Of a stretch of 64,000 nucleotides of DNA, positions 46,701 through 58,680 are shown piece after piece; the first letter of the stretch is position 1; every line of letters starts with the position of its first letter. A program made the position numbers and the translations under genes. The notes under the pieces were generated by a model that worked only from the letters and a program-made list of their open reading frames with translations, was not told the origin of the DNA and did no database searches. Location: positions 124,001 to 188,000 of the forward strand of contig BSDZ01000028.1 in the NCBI GenBank assembly GCA_030268105.1, written 5' to 3'. Origin of the DNA: Volvox africanus. Lineage: Eukaryota > Chlorophyta > Chlorophyceae > Chlamydomonadales > Volvocaceae.

Positions 46701-49700
46701 CCAAACTCAATGGAACTCTGTTCCGCTTTCGCTGCTCCTTCAATCGTCTTCCTTGCTCCATGCTTCCTTGCTAATGTGCGCCGGTGCCGGTCCAACCTGC
46801 GGGATCAACCGTACGTACGCTGCTGCTCGATGTCTGGGGGCGAATGACTTCAATCTGCAGTTGGTGGTGTCCGATGTGGAGGGCAGCACGGTGAGCGGCG
46901 CCGGATGGAGGGGGTGACCACGCGAATGTGCAGGCATGCGACAACAAATAGGACCGGAGACGCGATGAAGAGCAAGTCGCAAACCTCAAGGGAGGACTCT
47001 CAAGATCCGCCGACATCGAACCTAAATCGAAGAAATAAACAAAAGCTATTAAAAGAAATAGCAAACCGATTTGGATGCTCCTCCGAAAGAGAGCCAACCG
47101 CAGGGTGCTGTCGTACTGTGCGCTTATCGATGCGCGGGAAAGAGCGGATTGCCCCGCAATCGGGCAAGAACCTAGTCGTTTAGCTGCTGGGGAGTACCGT
47201 TTCTCTAGTTTCGGGTCTATATGGGATCTATTTTAGGTAATTATATATAGATCATCATCTCAATGGCCTAGCAGAAGAACTTTCAAACATGGAAAAGGAA
47301 GCGGGCGTCTGCGGCGGATGGAAGGTGTCCGCCTGCGAGATTCTCGCACACCGACACATGCCGTGTTGCCGTCGAAGGCAGTGGTCGTGTCAAGATAACG
47401 GATACATGATAAATGCATGATCTCTTCCTGGCTATGCATATGTCATGCACCGGTGATTATCGCTTCTATACTTACCCGGCAGCACAACTTTCCATGGAGT
47501 TTGAACGCCAGCCGCCCTTAAAAAGGTAGATGTCCATCTGTCTCCTCATCGCGCCATATTAATGCCAACCAAATCTATTTTTAATTTCTGACCTCGAAAC
47601 AGGTGTTGTGGGAGGCAATTGAGCCTGGAGTCATGGACGTGGTCTTCAACCTGCATCACGACTGCATGCGCCGTACTGCCGTCCGGTGCGGTGGGTACGA
47701 GTCGCAGACGGAGGGTAAGCCATCTGGCCCCACGCTGCCGTACCGGCGGCCCGTACGTCTGCCCTGACCCTCTGCACGTTAACCCTTTATCCTGTTGCAC
47801 AGGCGACTCCTTCATCATAGCCTTTCACTCCGCCGATGATGCCGTACGGTTTGCGCTTGCCGTTCAGCAAGCACTATTGGAGGAGCCATGGCCCCGGGAG
47901 CTGTTAGCTCACGAAAAATGCCGACCAGTCTGGCTGGCGCGGACCGGCGTGGAGGTGCCCCTGGACCTACCACTCGAGCACGCAGCCATGCACCGCAGCA
48001 GCGGCGTCCCGCACACATGCGATAGCAGCCGGCACGGTGCACAGCAGGCTGGGACGCAGGGCAGCTTCGCCGTCTCTGGCGGGCTCACCAAAGCTGCTGA
48101 GTTTCCGCCGCCGGCAGCGGCTGCGTTGCCGGCAGTGATAGGTGCCGGTGCCGGTGGCGGCGAAGCTGGAAGAGCCCGAGTCGGACCCGTGCAAGACAGT
48201 GCTGAAATGAGGAAACAGGCCGGTGATGGGTTAAACTTATGGCAGATGTTGCCAGAACGGTGGGGTTCCCAGTGGCGGCGGCGGCGGCGCGTGCACAGCA
48301 CCGGAGGTGGAAGCATTGCGGTGTCCGTCACTGCCGCCACCACCACCAGCCCCGGGCTCCTGACAGGTAGCCGCGACCCTGACACGCCGGCCGCTGAAAG
48401 CGCCAGCGGCGTGTTTGGTGACAACGTGCCCACGGGACCGGCGGGGCTTCTGTTGCCAACGGGCTCGGTGGCGGCATCGGTGCCGTTGCCACCTACGCCG
48501 CTGGCGCTTAGCATTGACACCGTTGGCGAGGCATTTCAGGCCCTATGGCGTGAGGTACCTGCTCACATCGCGGATCCAGCATTCGGAGGCGGTGCAGTGG
48601 CGGCGCGTTGGCCGGGCGTGAAGGCAGTGTTTCGTCCACCCATGTCCAAGCCTCCCACAGTTACGGGACATCTTCCTGTGTCAACGTTGGCCACATCGGT
48701 GCTGGCTGCTGCTGGCTCAAGGGGTTATGCACCGGCGACAGGAACTGCGGCTGCCACAGGCCCGTGCTCGTTGTCGTCGCCGCCGCCGCCATTTAACCGT
48801 TCACGATCCCTTCCCGTCAACCCTTTGAGCGCGTCAACCTTCAAGCGTAGCGACGTGGTCTCCCAGCTCGCCAAAACGACTGGCAATATTACTGGAGAAT
48901 GTGGTAGCGGCGGTGACGCTGACGTGTTGCAAGATACCAACTTCAGTACCGGCAATACCTACGGCGGCATCCTCGACGACAATCGGGCGCGCCAGATAAT
49001 TTCCGATGCGGACCGCGGGTCCTTGGAACTCTTGGCCGCAAAGCCATCGGCGCAAGATATTGAACAACCAAAGTGCAACAGCACCGGGTCAGCGGCACCG
49101 TCGCTAACACTAACGCCGGCTATGGGTGTCGGCTTTGCTGACTCCAGCAGCATATCCATGGGACATCGTCTCCCGTTGCCATCGCCGAACGCGGCCGTGG
49201 CCGGGTCCGGCTTGGCGCGGTCTGCTAGCGCTGGTACAGGCCACCGCAGTACCAGCGGCGTTGATCTTGCGACAGATGTGCCACAGCCCCCGCTGGCTCT
49301 ATCGGAAATGGGCACGCCGACGGCGGCGGTTAGCCTTCATCAGCAACTCGCAACTCGGTGGGGTGTAGCGCAGAGAATGCTGCGCTTGCAGTCCCACTCG
49401 CACCCTTATTTGGGATCGTCAGTTCAGGGGACCGTTTGCCCGTCGCCAGGGGACGATTCGAGTCAGCAGCCAGAGCCAGCCCTGGCCCCGTCGCCTCCTT
49501 CCTGCACGCTTGTCAGACGGGGACTATCCGTCCGCATAGGTAGGTCTCTGTCGTTGATGGGTCGTTTCAGCCTGTAACATGTATGCCCCCTCATCGGGCA
49601 TGTTCCTAAGTGTTTCACCAGTACTCTGATGCCTGTTGTCTGCCAGGCAATCATGTTGCAGAGGCTTAGCGGTAGTAGCTTGAGAGCAATCGCTTTATAT

Positions 49701-52700
49701 ATTGTCCCACTTTTTATTATTTCCATGCTCTCCTTTTTTTGCGTGGTCTTGGTCGTCTTTTCCAAATTGTCACCCTTTCCATACATGCGCAGCTTCCCAG
49801 CGTTCACTCCGTTTCTGCTTCCGTTGTTCCCCGGGTGTTCCCGGATGTCCGCCAGCCTAAGTCTGTGTTGAATCGTTCTGTTTTCTGTACAGGCATGCAC
49901 ACCGGGATAAGACACATATCTGATCTTGTCTACAGTGATGTTGCGAAACGGTGGAAATATAGCGGCGAGGTTCTGGCGGCCGCAAAGGCTGTCAGCGACG
50001 CCGCCAACGGCGGCGACGTCCTCATTGGGACGGCAACTCTAGATCGTTTGGATCCGGATCTGCTCACGAAGCGCTGTCGTCTGCTGTACATTGGCCGGCA
50101 CGTTTTGCGCGGTGGTAACGCTGCCACTGTGGCGACGCCAGCGACGCTGACGCAGCAGCCGCCGCCGCCAGGTCCCGGAGCCGTGGCCGATTTATACGCC
50201 CTTTACAGCCCGCGTCTGTTGCCTCGGGTCGGGCTTTATCGCCCTCCGAGAACGGAGCTCTCACTGGGTTTGTCAGTTATGGACGCGCCCCTCGGGCGAA
50301 TAGCGTATGGGCTTTTGGTATGCCACGGGCTGTCAAATATGGCAGCGTCGGGCCACGATGCGGATGTGGTTTCCGAGGCCCGGTCCGCGCTTATGGCTAT
50401 AAGTGATGACCAGCTACTCGTTTGCCATGGCGTGCCGGCCGCGCAGCCGCAAGCAATGGGCAGCAGCTTTGGCGGCACTGTGGTCGGTGTGTTTCGTAAC
50501 CCTTACCATGCGATTCTGTGGGCACTGCAGGCGCAGGAGGACCTGTTGCACTTTCCCTGGAGCCCTGAGTTGCTCGCACATGAGCAATTTGAGGCCATTG
50601 TGGTGCCAGCAGCGGCGGCGAATGTCCTTATCGGCAGTGGTCCGCCGCCGCCTCTGTCAGAGCAGCTGTCGGCGCACCTTACACCGGCACATCGGCACGG
50701 AACTGGTCCTGGCCTGGGCACATCATATGTGGATGGAGACCCGGGGATTTATGCAGGATTTGGGCAAGGTATGCAGGGACCTGGCGTCATGGGTGCTGCT
50801 GGTAGCTGCAGCGGCCTAGCGGCTGGCGCCACCGGCTACGGCAGCGACGATCCTATTTGCGGTGGTGATGCTGCAACAGGTCCGGCGATGCGGCTATCAG
50901 CTACCTTACACACCCCGAACAGTGCATCCTGGGCCTCTAGGACACCAACACCACGTAGCAACATGTTGTTGGCATCCTACGATGGTATACCTGTCGCTGG
51001 TGCCGGCACCAGCGCTGCTGCCGGCGGTGGCTGGGTAGGCAGCTGGAAGGGCAGTAGCGCGTCAGGCCGGGTTCGTCCGAGCGTCCCAGGCCCGTCGAGC
51101 TTGCCGCTGCAGCGCCAGGCCATTACATCCGCTACCGTCGCCACTGCGTCGATGGCGATGCCTGGACCAGCGGGTGGCACCGTGTCCGCACCGATCGATA
51201 TGCTTATCAGCGGTGCCAGTCCTGTAGTCGCGGATGACAGCGCCTGCGAGGTGTCAACTACTGATGGGGAGCCTGATTCATTGATCCCCGCGAGGTCAGC
51301 GTCGGGTTGTGTGCAATTGCCGTCATCGAGACCGCGGCTGACGCCAATGGAGGGGGTGGCAGTGGACACGCCGACGCTGTCCATGCATTTTCCAGCCCCA
51401 TCCGTCATGGAGTTGGCAGTTGAAGCATCGGCGATATCAGCGGAAGTCGCGCAGAGGTCACAGAATGTGCCTCTGATCCCCGAGGATAATGTTGGTGCAA
51501 TCCTTGAGGGGCCGATGGCGGCATCAGTTGTAGCTGCAGCTGCTGGCGGCGAGAGCGGAGGTGACATGGTGTTGTATCGGGGGCCGCGGATCAAGGGCGC
51601 CATCAGCTACGGATCGCTCAAGGCCGTCCTTGATCCCCTGACTGGTGGGTTTAGCGCTTTGTGTTCAGCGTTTTGGATACTAATTAGCCAGGGCTAGTTT
51701 GAATAAGATAACGAAATGGCTTCACTGGGGTTAGCCTGGCATGGGTGTTGGCCGGAGGTGTGCTTTACCAACGCATGTGTGATGGTCCACAAGCATTTGC
51801 CGCTGCTATTTTCTTACACTTGCATTATATATCATTATGATCACGAGACCTCCGCACGCCACACCCTGCCCATGCTAACAGGCCGGGTCCGTTACGAGGG
51901 CAAGGCGGCATCGTGCGCTGCCAAGATGGTATCGTATGCGTCCATCGGAATGGTGGTCGCGTCGGTCGACGCCGTTGAGGCGGGCCATGCAGAAGATAGC
52001 GACGGTAAAACCTGGGGATGTTTCTGGGTGGTCTTTTACCTGACGCAAGACGGGAGGGAGCACACAACAGCGCTCTGCATATGTGCACTTCATGCAGGAC
52101 ATGTTTCACGGGGAGATTTGGATGAGGATAGGGACACGCGCACACCGCAGCGCCTCAGCGCGCCGTCGTCATCGTCGTCGTCATCATTGAAATGCACTGC
52201 CCGGGACGAAATTGCGCCCGTAATTTGAAGCGATATATCCATCGGGCGCACCCGTCCTGGGAAATTCAAACCAGTATCCCTCCCCCAGGCACTCAATGCC
52301 TGTACATAATCACTCCCTTAATGCGATGAACTTGTCCCGAGCTGCTGTGGCCGTAAGGGAGCTGGACAGGGACCTTGATGCGCACTGACATATGGTCACC
52401 TAAACTCGCACTCCACCTCACCTTATGGTCATGTAGGGAAAGCAAGACCCGGACGTCTTCACCCTCACACACGCACTGAATCCGATCCTCGCAAACCCGC
52501 CTGTAGGGGAGGGACATCACGGCACCGGCTGCGGCATCACGATACCGCGAGAAGGATGTTGTCCTCCCGGTGATATCGGCGGCGCCGGTGTGGCCAGCCA
52601 TGACATAGACCGGCGCAATATGGCGCCGCCGATGAGCCGTATAGGATCCTTCCGGGAAGACCCTGAAGGGCCTTCCGCCGCCATGGCGGCAGCGGCCGCT

Positions 52701-55700
52701 GCCGCTGCGGCGGCGTTATTAAACCTCGTGCCGGGCGGTGATGGCAACTGTGCTGTACTGCACCGTAGCGGTAGCATTTCAACGGATACGGGTGCAGATC
52801 TGCTAGCACAAATGGCGGCGACGTTGGCTCCTGGTGGTGGCAGCGGGAACCACAACCCAGGCGACAGGCAACAGGCGTCCAGGACGCAGGGACGGCGTGC
52901 ATTATATAACAAGATGACGGAGGACCCTGAAACAGATGGCCGTAGTAGCCACAGCGGCCAGCTGCTATGCGGTGGCGGAGGCGGCGGAGGCGGCAACACT
53001 GGTGAATGGCGATTTCCATCCGGCTGCAGCACACCCTTCTCCGGCTGCAGCTACACGTACTCACAAAACCCGCTTTATGGCATATCACTGAAGCCGGAGA
53101 GCCGTGCGGCGTCGCGTACGGCACGTACGATGTCTAATCTCAACCCTGACAGCCGCCAGGCATCCCGTACGCTGATGCAACAGCCATGCGCCCCTTATGC
53201 CGCTTGCCTTGGCCCCATCGCGTCACTGGATGGGGGGACGATACGGCGACCGAGCCGCGGCCCGCATCTACTCGCGCCGCTGGTGCAAGGCGATACGTAC
53301 CCGGCAAGCACGGCAAGCACAACGGCGACGGCAACGACGCCAGGCGTCGGCGGGAGTGCATCTGGGTCTGGCGGTTTGCTGCCGCCTCCATCAGAACACA
53401 ACCACGGTGTAGTGGGATACTCTCCGCCGCGGATTACCGGCATGTGGCTGACCTCGGCATCGGCAAAAGCGATCGCACGATCCGCTCGAGGAGAGGAGGG
53501 TACCCGCAGAGACGCTGACGAGATCCAGGGCACCCTGGAGTTGCACCATTCCGCTGGGACGCGCCTTGGGTCGCAGGATCCGGCGCAGCCCGCTTGTGGC
53601 GATGGCGGTGGCGGCGACGTCGCTGTACTCCAGGGTAATAGCTTACAGGTCGGTATGACTGTGGCAGAGGATCCCGGCGGCGTGGCGAACGAGGGTCCCC
53701 AGCCTGTCCGGGCCCAGCCCTTGCAGAGCGGTAGCACCGCAGCTGCACACGAGGGTTGGCGGTTGGGCAGGTCGCCGGTTCCGCAGTTGCCGTCGCAGCA
53801 CACCGCGCTCGGACTGCCGCCACAATCGCCTTCATACGAGGCTCCAGCGAAGACCTCCCTGCAACCGCTGCAGTCCATTCAGGCTCTGTGGCACCTTGAG
53901 AAGCAGGACATGGATGACGAGGATGAGGACATGGGGGCCGCGACGGAGGGGAATGCGGCAGTGGAAGAGGAGGAGGGTGAGGAAGAGGAAGTACAGGTTA
54001 CGCATGCTGAGGTAAAAGAGGACGATGTAGCGCTGGCGCTGCCTCTGCCATTGCAGATGGCGGCATCGCCGCCGCAGCCGTCGTCAGGGATGTCTTCGTT
54101 ATCGGCAATACGAGGTGCCATTCCGCTGGCCAGCGTCGCCGTCACCAATGGCAGCAAGGACCCCAACCCGAAAGGACTTGCGTCAGGGCCGCCTGCGTCC
54201 ACATCCCCGGTGTTGCCCCTGATGGGGGAGCAGATCTTGACCCTCGAGCCGCGGCGGCAGAGCATGTACGGCACCGGACGTGGTTTCGGAATGGGCGCCA
54301 TCCTGCTGCAACAACGGGCGAACGCAGCTGGGGAGTACGTAAGCAGCGGCCCCGCGACTGCCCATAACGAAACCGCCTCTCTCCTCCGAAACCGCAGTTC
54401 GGAGCTACGGACTTTGAATACGGAGTCCGGGTACGGCGGGGCTCCGGATGGTACGCGATCCATGGATTCAAAACACCAGGACGGCAGTCCATCGCGCCTG
54501 CATGGCGTGCAGTCCGCTGTGGCCGCGGCGGGCCACGGGCAAGCTGGCGGCAACGGCGCCAATGGTGCTGTGGTGCCGGCTGCAGTTGTCACACCCACTG
54601 CGTTCGAGGCATCGTCCTTACACAAACCATCGCCTTTGCGGCGTAGCCATGGCGGCATCGCCGTCACGAGTCCAGTCTTGACGGCCGCTGCCGCCTTCAC
54701 TGCCGGTAGATCCTCATCATTGCGCCAGGGTGACGCCGCATCCACCGCCGCTGCGGCCGCCGCAGCCTTTACTGCCGGCCGCTCCTCTTCCCTCCGCCAT
54801 GGGGTTTGCGACGGTCTGGCACCGGTTCTACCTCCGGCGGATATCCTGCGGCAGCGGCAGCAGCAAAATTTGCTACTGCTGCAGCAGCAGCGCGAGTCGC
54901 AGCGCGTTTTCCTCTGCGGCGGTGCCGCCACCGCCATGCCGCTGTCTCTGAGCAGCCTCCGCGGCGTAATGCCGCTGCCCAGCGTGCAGGTTCTCTCGCA
55001 CAGTTCAGCAAGCGGGGGCTCACAGCCCCTGCGCCCACAGACCCACAACCTCCAGACATACGTCCCTACCACGCAATACCCCCAACAGCCCCAACACTTC
55101 CAGCACCCAGGCACCAAGAGTTTCGATAGCGCCCCCGGGCCGCCCAACAGCAGTGTTGAGCCGGAGCTGATCACCACGCTCGCGATCGCCGGCGGCGGCG
55201 GCAACAGTGGGACTCCAGGCACCTCGCCTCCACATTTCACCGGATTGAACCTCGCGTCTCCGCCATTCATCTCCACAACGTCGGCAGGGCCGGTGCACTC
55301 GAGCCCACTGAATCAAATGTCCTCCAGGCGAAGCTTAACGAGCAATAGTTTCGCTTCCGGAACGAGAATGGGCACCGCCGTTAACGGCGGCGGTGGTGGT
55401 GGCGGTCCTCTGTTCGGCAGCTCCACACGCAGGATGGGTTTGGATCAGGGAGGGCAGCTAGGACGGCCTCCCGCTGGTGGTGGCATCCTGATTTCGCATG
55501 GGCAGACACGTCGCTGTGAGGCCGTCGCGCAACAGGATGGTGGCGGTGCTGGAGGCAGTGGACCATTTCCTTCTATAAACAGCGCCGCCTTCATACAGCC
55601 TCCACCTGCATGTGGCACGTTCAACAGCGTCAGTGCTTCCGCTACCATCGCAGCTCGCGCGTCAGTTGGCGATGGAGGCAGCGGCCCCACCACGTGGCCT

Positions 55701-58039
55701 TCGGAGCTGCAGCTGCAGACTGCGGCGGCGGTGTCCCAGACTCTTGCGACTGTGGGATTTGACGAAGTGGCCATGATGCCCATTGCGCTGAAGAAGAGGG
55801 GCTACTCACAGCCTCTCATCGTGTACCTGTGCAGGTGGGCAGGGACGCGGGTTTGCGGGTCAAGCTGGACCAAATCGTGCGGGCCAGCCAGACTGGCTCT
55901 GGGGACTGAGTTTATTGGTGCGGGTTGAAACGCTCTCTTCATCGCCGTGACTCAGCTCTTACCTCTTACCTCTTACCTCTTACCTCTTACCTCTGCTTTC
56001 TGACTGAAACCTTTGTAGTGCGCAGAGAATTCCCAGCCTCTTTCCTTGTATGCTCCTCTTAAGACATTCCACTGCTGCTGCGCTACCGCAGGTTCGCAAG
56101 TAGTGCTCGAACGTTCGAGATGCAGCAGCGGCTGGTGAAGATGGGGCATGGAAACCCAACAGCGGCCGCCGCCGCCGTTGCATCAGCGGCCGCCGCTGCT
56201 GCTGCCGCTGCAGCGGAGATCGCCGGCAGCAGCTGCACGGATAAGGCCACCGCCGGAGGAATCAAGGGACTCCTGGATACCGGAACCTGTGTCGAAGCCA
56301 GCCTGGCGCAGCTTGCGACGCGGGACATGGCCGTGACGGACTCCGTAACCGCAAGAAGTGCTGGCGGGATCGCGCTGCTGCCGGTGGCAGCGGCGACCCC
56401 TGGCGGCGGCGGCGGTAGTTCGACAGGGGGAGGAGGGTTCTTATCAGAACGGCTTGACAAGACGCTGAGCTCTATGGTCGGCATCTTCCGCTTCGGTAAT
56501 GACATAGCGGCGGCGGTTGCATTGCCGCCGCCGCCGCCGCCACATCTGCAGTTCTCGGGCTTTCTTGGTTTGGTCGGGCGTCGCCGCTCAAGCATGACCG
56601 GTCTGTACCCAAACGGCACATCCCTGCCCCTGGAGTTATCCCGTCGAAGTGCAGGATTCACTCTCCAAGGCGAAATGACCTTCGCGATGAATGTGCAACC
56701 GGCACTGGCGACGACCCCTGGGTCAGTGGTGACACCGCACGGCCGCGCCGTCTCCTGCGCGGGCGTGGCTTCAAGCTTTGCAGCTGCGGCCTGTGGGAAC
56801 ATTCGCGGTGGCATCCGCAGCAGCGCCAGCGGCGGCGGCGGTTTCATGCGGCGCTTCCGCCGCACAAGCTTAGATGTAACACCGTTATCGAAGCGTCGCT
56901 CAGACCGCGCGTTGGCGGCTTCGGCGGCCCCAGTGGGAATGCTTGGAACGTATGGCATTGCCCGACCCATGGGCGAGGTAAGTGCTTGGGCGAGATCGGG
57001 TGAGGTGACTGACTTTAAAGTGAGGCGGAGGGCAAGACGATCCCCGGCGTGCAAATCTGTACTGAACTGAAGTTGTCAAAATGTCAAAATATGTCGTACA
57101 TGCTATACCGTAATCATGTACATTTCATAGCGGGTGGTTCCAGAACAGGAAAGAAGGTAGCCAGCTGGGCCTACTGAGTGCCAGCGGATGTTTTTTCTCA
57201 CCGCGATGGAGTTTCCAGCGTACGGCCCACTCCAAAACCTCCAAATACTCTTGGGTCTTGTACTGCTCCTTAAAAACCAGCAGAGCGCACAGGGGCGACA
57301 CGTTCCTATTATTTTTTAGACATCTCTCTTCGTATCGCAGGTTCGGACCATGAGTGTGAAACGGGTGCAGCGGGGACCCACAAGTGGACCGCTCATTACG
57401 CTTGCGGCTGGCTGCGGCGGCGGCGGCGGCGGAGGAGGAGTGATGCCGAGCGCCGTGGTGTCCGCAACCCTCCCCACCATTCACGCGCACCACATCTTCA
57501 GCGGCACCTCCTCCATGCCCGGCATCGGCTGCTCGTTTCCTTACGACACGTCACAGGCTCTGTACGGCACTCAGCACCGTACTGTGCATGGTGCAACAGG
57601 ACCGCTGCTTTTGGGCGCTGCCACCGCTGCTGGCGGCGGCGGCGGCGGCGCCATACAGCGGCCTCTGATCCGCGCGGCAGGTGGTGTAGGCATCGCCGCC
57701 GGTAATGCCAACGTTGCGGCCGGCGCCGCCGGTGCTCTGAGCCACGGCGGTAGCTCGGACGATTCGCCGCGGGGGGCGGCCACGGGCATGTCTGGTACCG
57801 ACGCGTCGGCGGTGGCTAACGGTGCCGCAGGGGGCCCGTTTGCCTCCGCCGGTCTCTCCTCACAGCCGCTCTTCATCCTTGGCTATAATAGCACTGGCGG
57901 CAACGTGGGAGGCGACGGCTCTATCAGCGCCGCCTGGGAGTACTGCGGCAGACCCGGCGGCCTGGTCGGTCGCGCGCCCGCACTGATGACCCCTACGGAG
58001 GAGGGAATTGAGGTGGAGGCGGAGGAGGAAGAGGGGTAG
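40731..58039 (+). CDS. Receptor-type nucleotidyl cyclase with solute-binding ectodomain
   Basis: Nineteen exons join in frame into about 3597 residues: 40731-40840, 40939-41044, 41407-41649, 42577-42762, 43192-43342, 43873-44204, 44729-44997, 45293-45389, 45698-45900, 46027-46264, 46861-46890, 47603-47714, 47803-49539, 49893-51644, 51882-52004, 52098-52219, 52437-55834, 56092-56977, 57341-58039. The joins at 45900 and between 52004 and 52437 are least sure. Order: signal peptide (MRALGILAAVLLVLVMPG); family-1 solute-binding-protein-like ectodomain (residues 50-565; MFYRRDVLEAHGLPVPVTWD; at least eight N-glycosylation sequons); one membrane span (601-624) followed by RRRR; class III cyclase domain 1 (LVVSDVEGST, GDSFIIAF, LSVRIGMHTG); cyclase-like domain 2 (GLLVCHGLSN, GSSFGGTVVGVF, GRVRYEGKAASCAAKM, SQPLIVYLC); low-complexity tail. 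Insertions of about 530, 330 and 1130 residues split the cyclase folds. Likely plasma-membrane sensor; ligand and product unknown. An upstream in-frame ATG exists at 40653. Confidence 0.85.
44564..44701 (+). repeat. Arm 1 of a 138-bp inverted repeat (intron 6 of the cyclase gene)
   Basis: Matches the reverse complement of 46902-47039 at all but about four positions. It contains the block GATGTCGGCGGATCTTGAGA. It lies just upstream of exon 7 (44729). Confidence 0.93.
46902..47039 (-). repeat. Arm 2 of the 138-bp inverted repeat (intron 11 of the cyclase gene)
   Basis: Reverse-complement copy of 44564-44701, about 97% identical. It starts 12 nt after the donor of the 30-nt exon 11. Confidence 0.93.
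55955..55995 (+). repeat. (CTCTTAC)n heptamer array in cyclase intron 17
   Basis: Five to six consecutive CTCTTAC units between exons 17 and 18. Confidence 0.9.
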
Positions 58040-58288
58040 GGGGCCGGGGACTGCGTAACGCAACGCGGATGGACAGCGGGGGCAGACGCAGCGCAGCGAG
58101 AAGCAGGACAGCACTTAGACGGCATAGGACAGGATCGTAGTGGTGGAGGTGGAGGTGACAGCGGCGGCGGCGGCGGCGGCGCTACCCACCGTGGTATGGC
58201 CGCGAAGCAGGTGTTGGGGTGTTCGGTGGGAGAAGCACATCCGGTGTACTACAGTGGTTCATTAGCTCTTTTGAGGTCGCGTCGAAGA

Positions 58289-58293
58289 TGTAA
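58289..58293 (+). promoter_or_regulatory. Candidate polyadenylation signal TGTAA of the cyclase gene
   Basis: TGTAA occurs 250 nt after the stop codon. Motif and position only. Confidence 0.35.
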
Positions 58294-58620
58294 TACGTTG
58301 TTTGATAAGAGATGTGCATCTGCAAAGCTCACGGCAGGGGTTGGAAGTTTGGGGGGACTTGCGGCTGCGGCTGCGGCTGCGGGCGGAAGGGCGGGTGTAG
58401 GCGGGGAAGAGACGCGGGATGTGAACAGAGGGGGGCACCCTGCCCATTATCGACGGGGCAACTGCTAGCCCCCTGCAGACGTATTTTGATGCAGCTGGCG
58501 TACATCAATTCTTTGGTGGTGGTGGTGAGAAGGGAGGTGGCGGTGGTGTTGATTGGGGTGAGAAGGACTAATCGGATTCTGTACGGATCTATAGGCCAGG
58601 GGTTAAGATGTGCGCCTCGG

Positions 58621-58622
58621 CA

Positions 58623-58668
<46 letters not shown>

Positions 58669-58680
58669 CGGGAGAGAGAA
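58621..58680. repeat. (GT)n(GA)n compound microsatellite
   Basis: About 12 GT units directly followed by about 10 GA units. Confidence 0.95.

Noticed and set aside
52537..53124. Minus-strand frames near the start of cyclase exon 17
   Set aside because: Cys/Arg/Pro-rich shadow frames. The plus-strand exon matches the flanking phases and carries on to the cyclase end motif SQPLIVYLC.
53879..55276. 465-residue minus-strand open frame
   Set aside because: It lies opposite exon 17 of the cyclase gene. It is an antisense shadow of GC-rich low-complexity coding sequence, with no domain.
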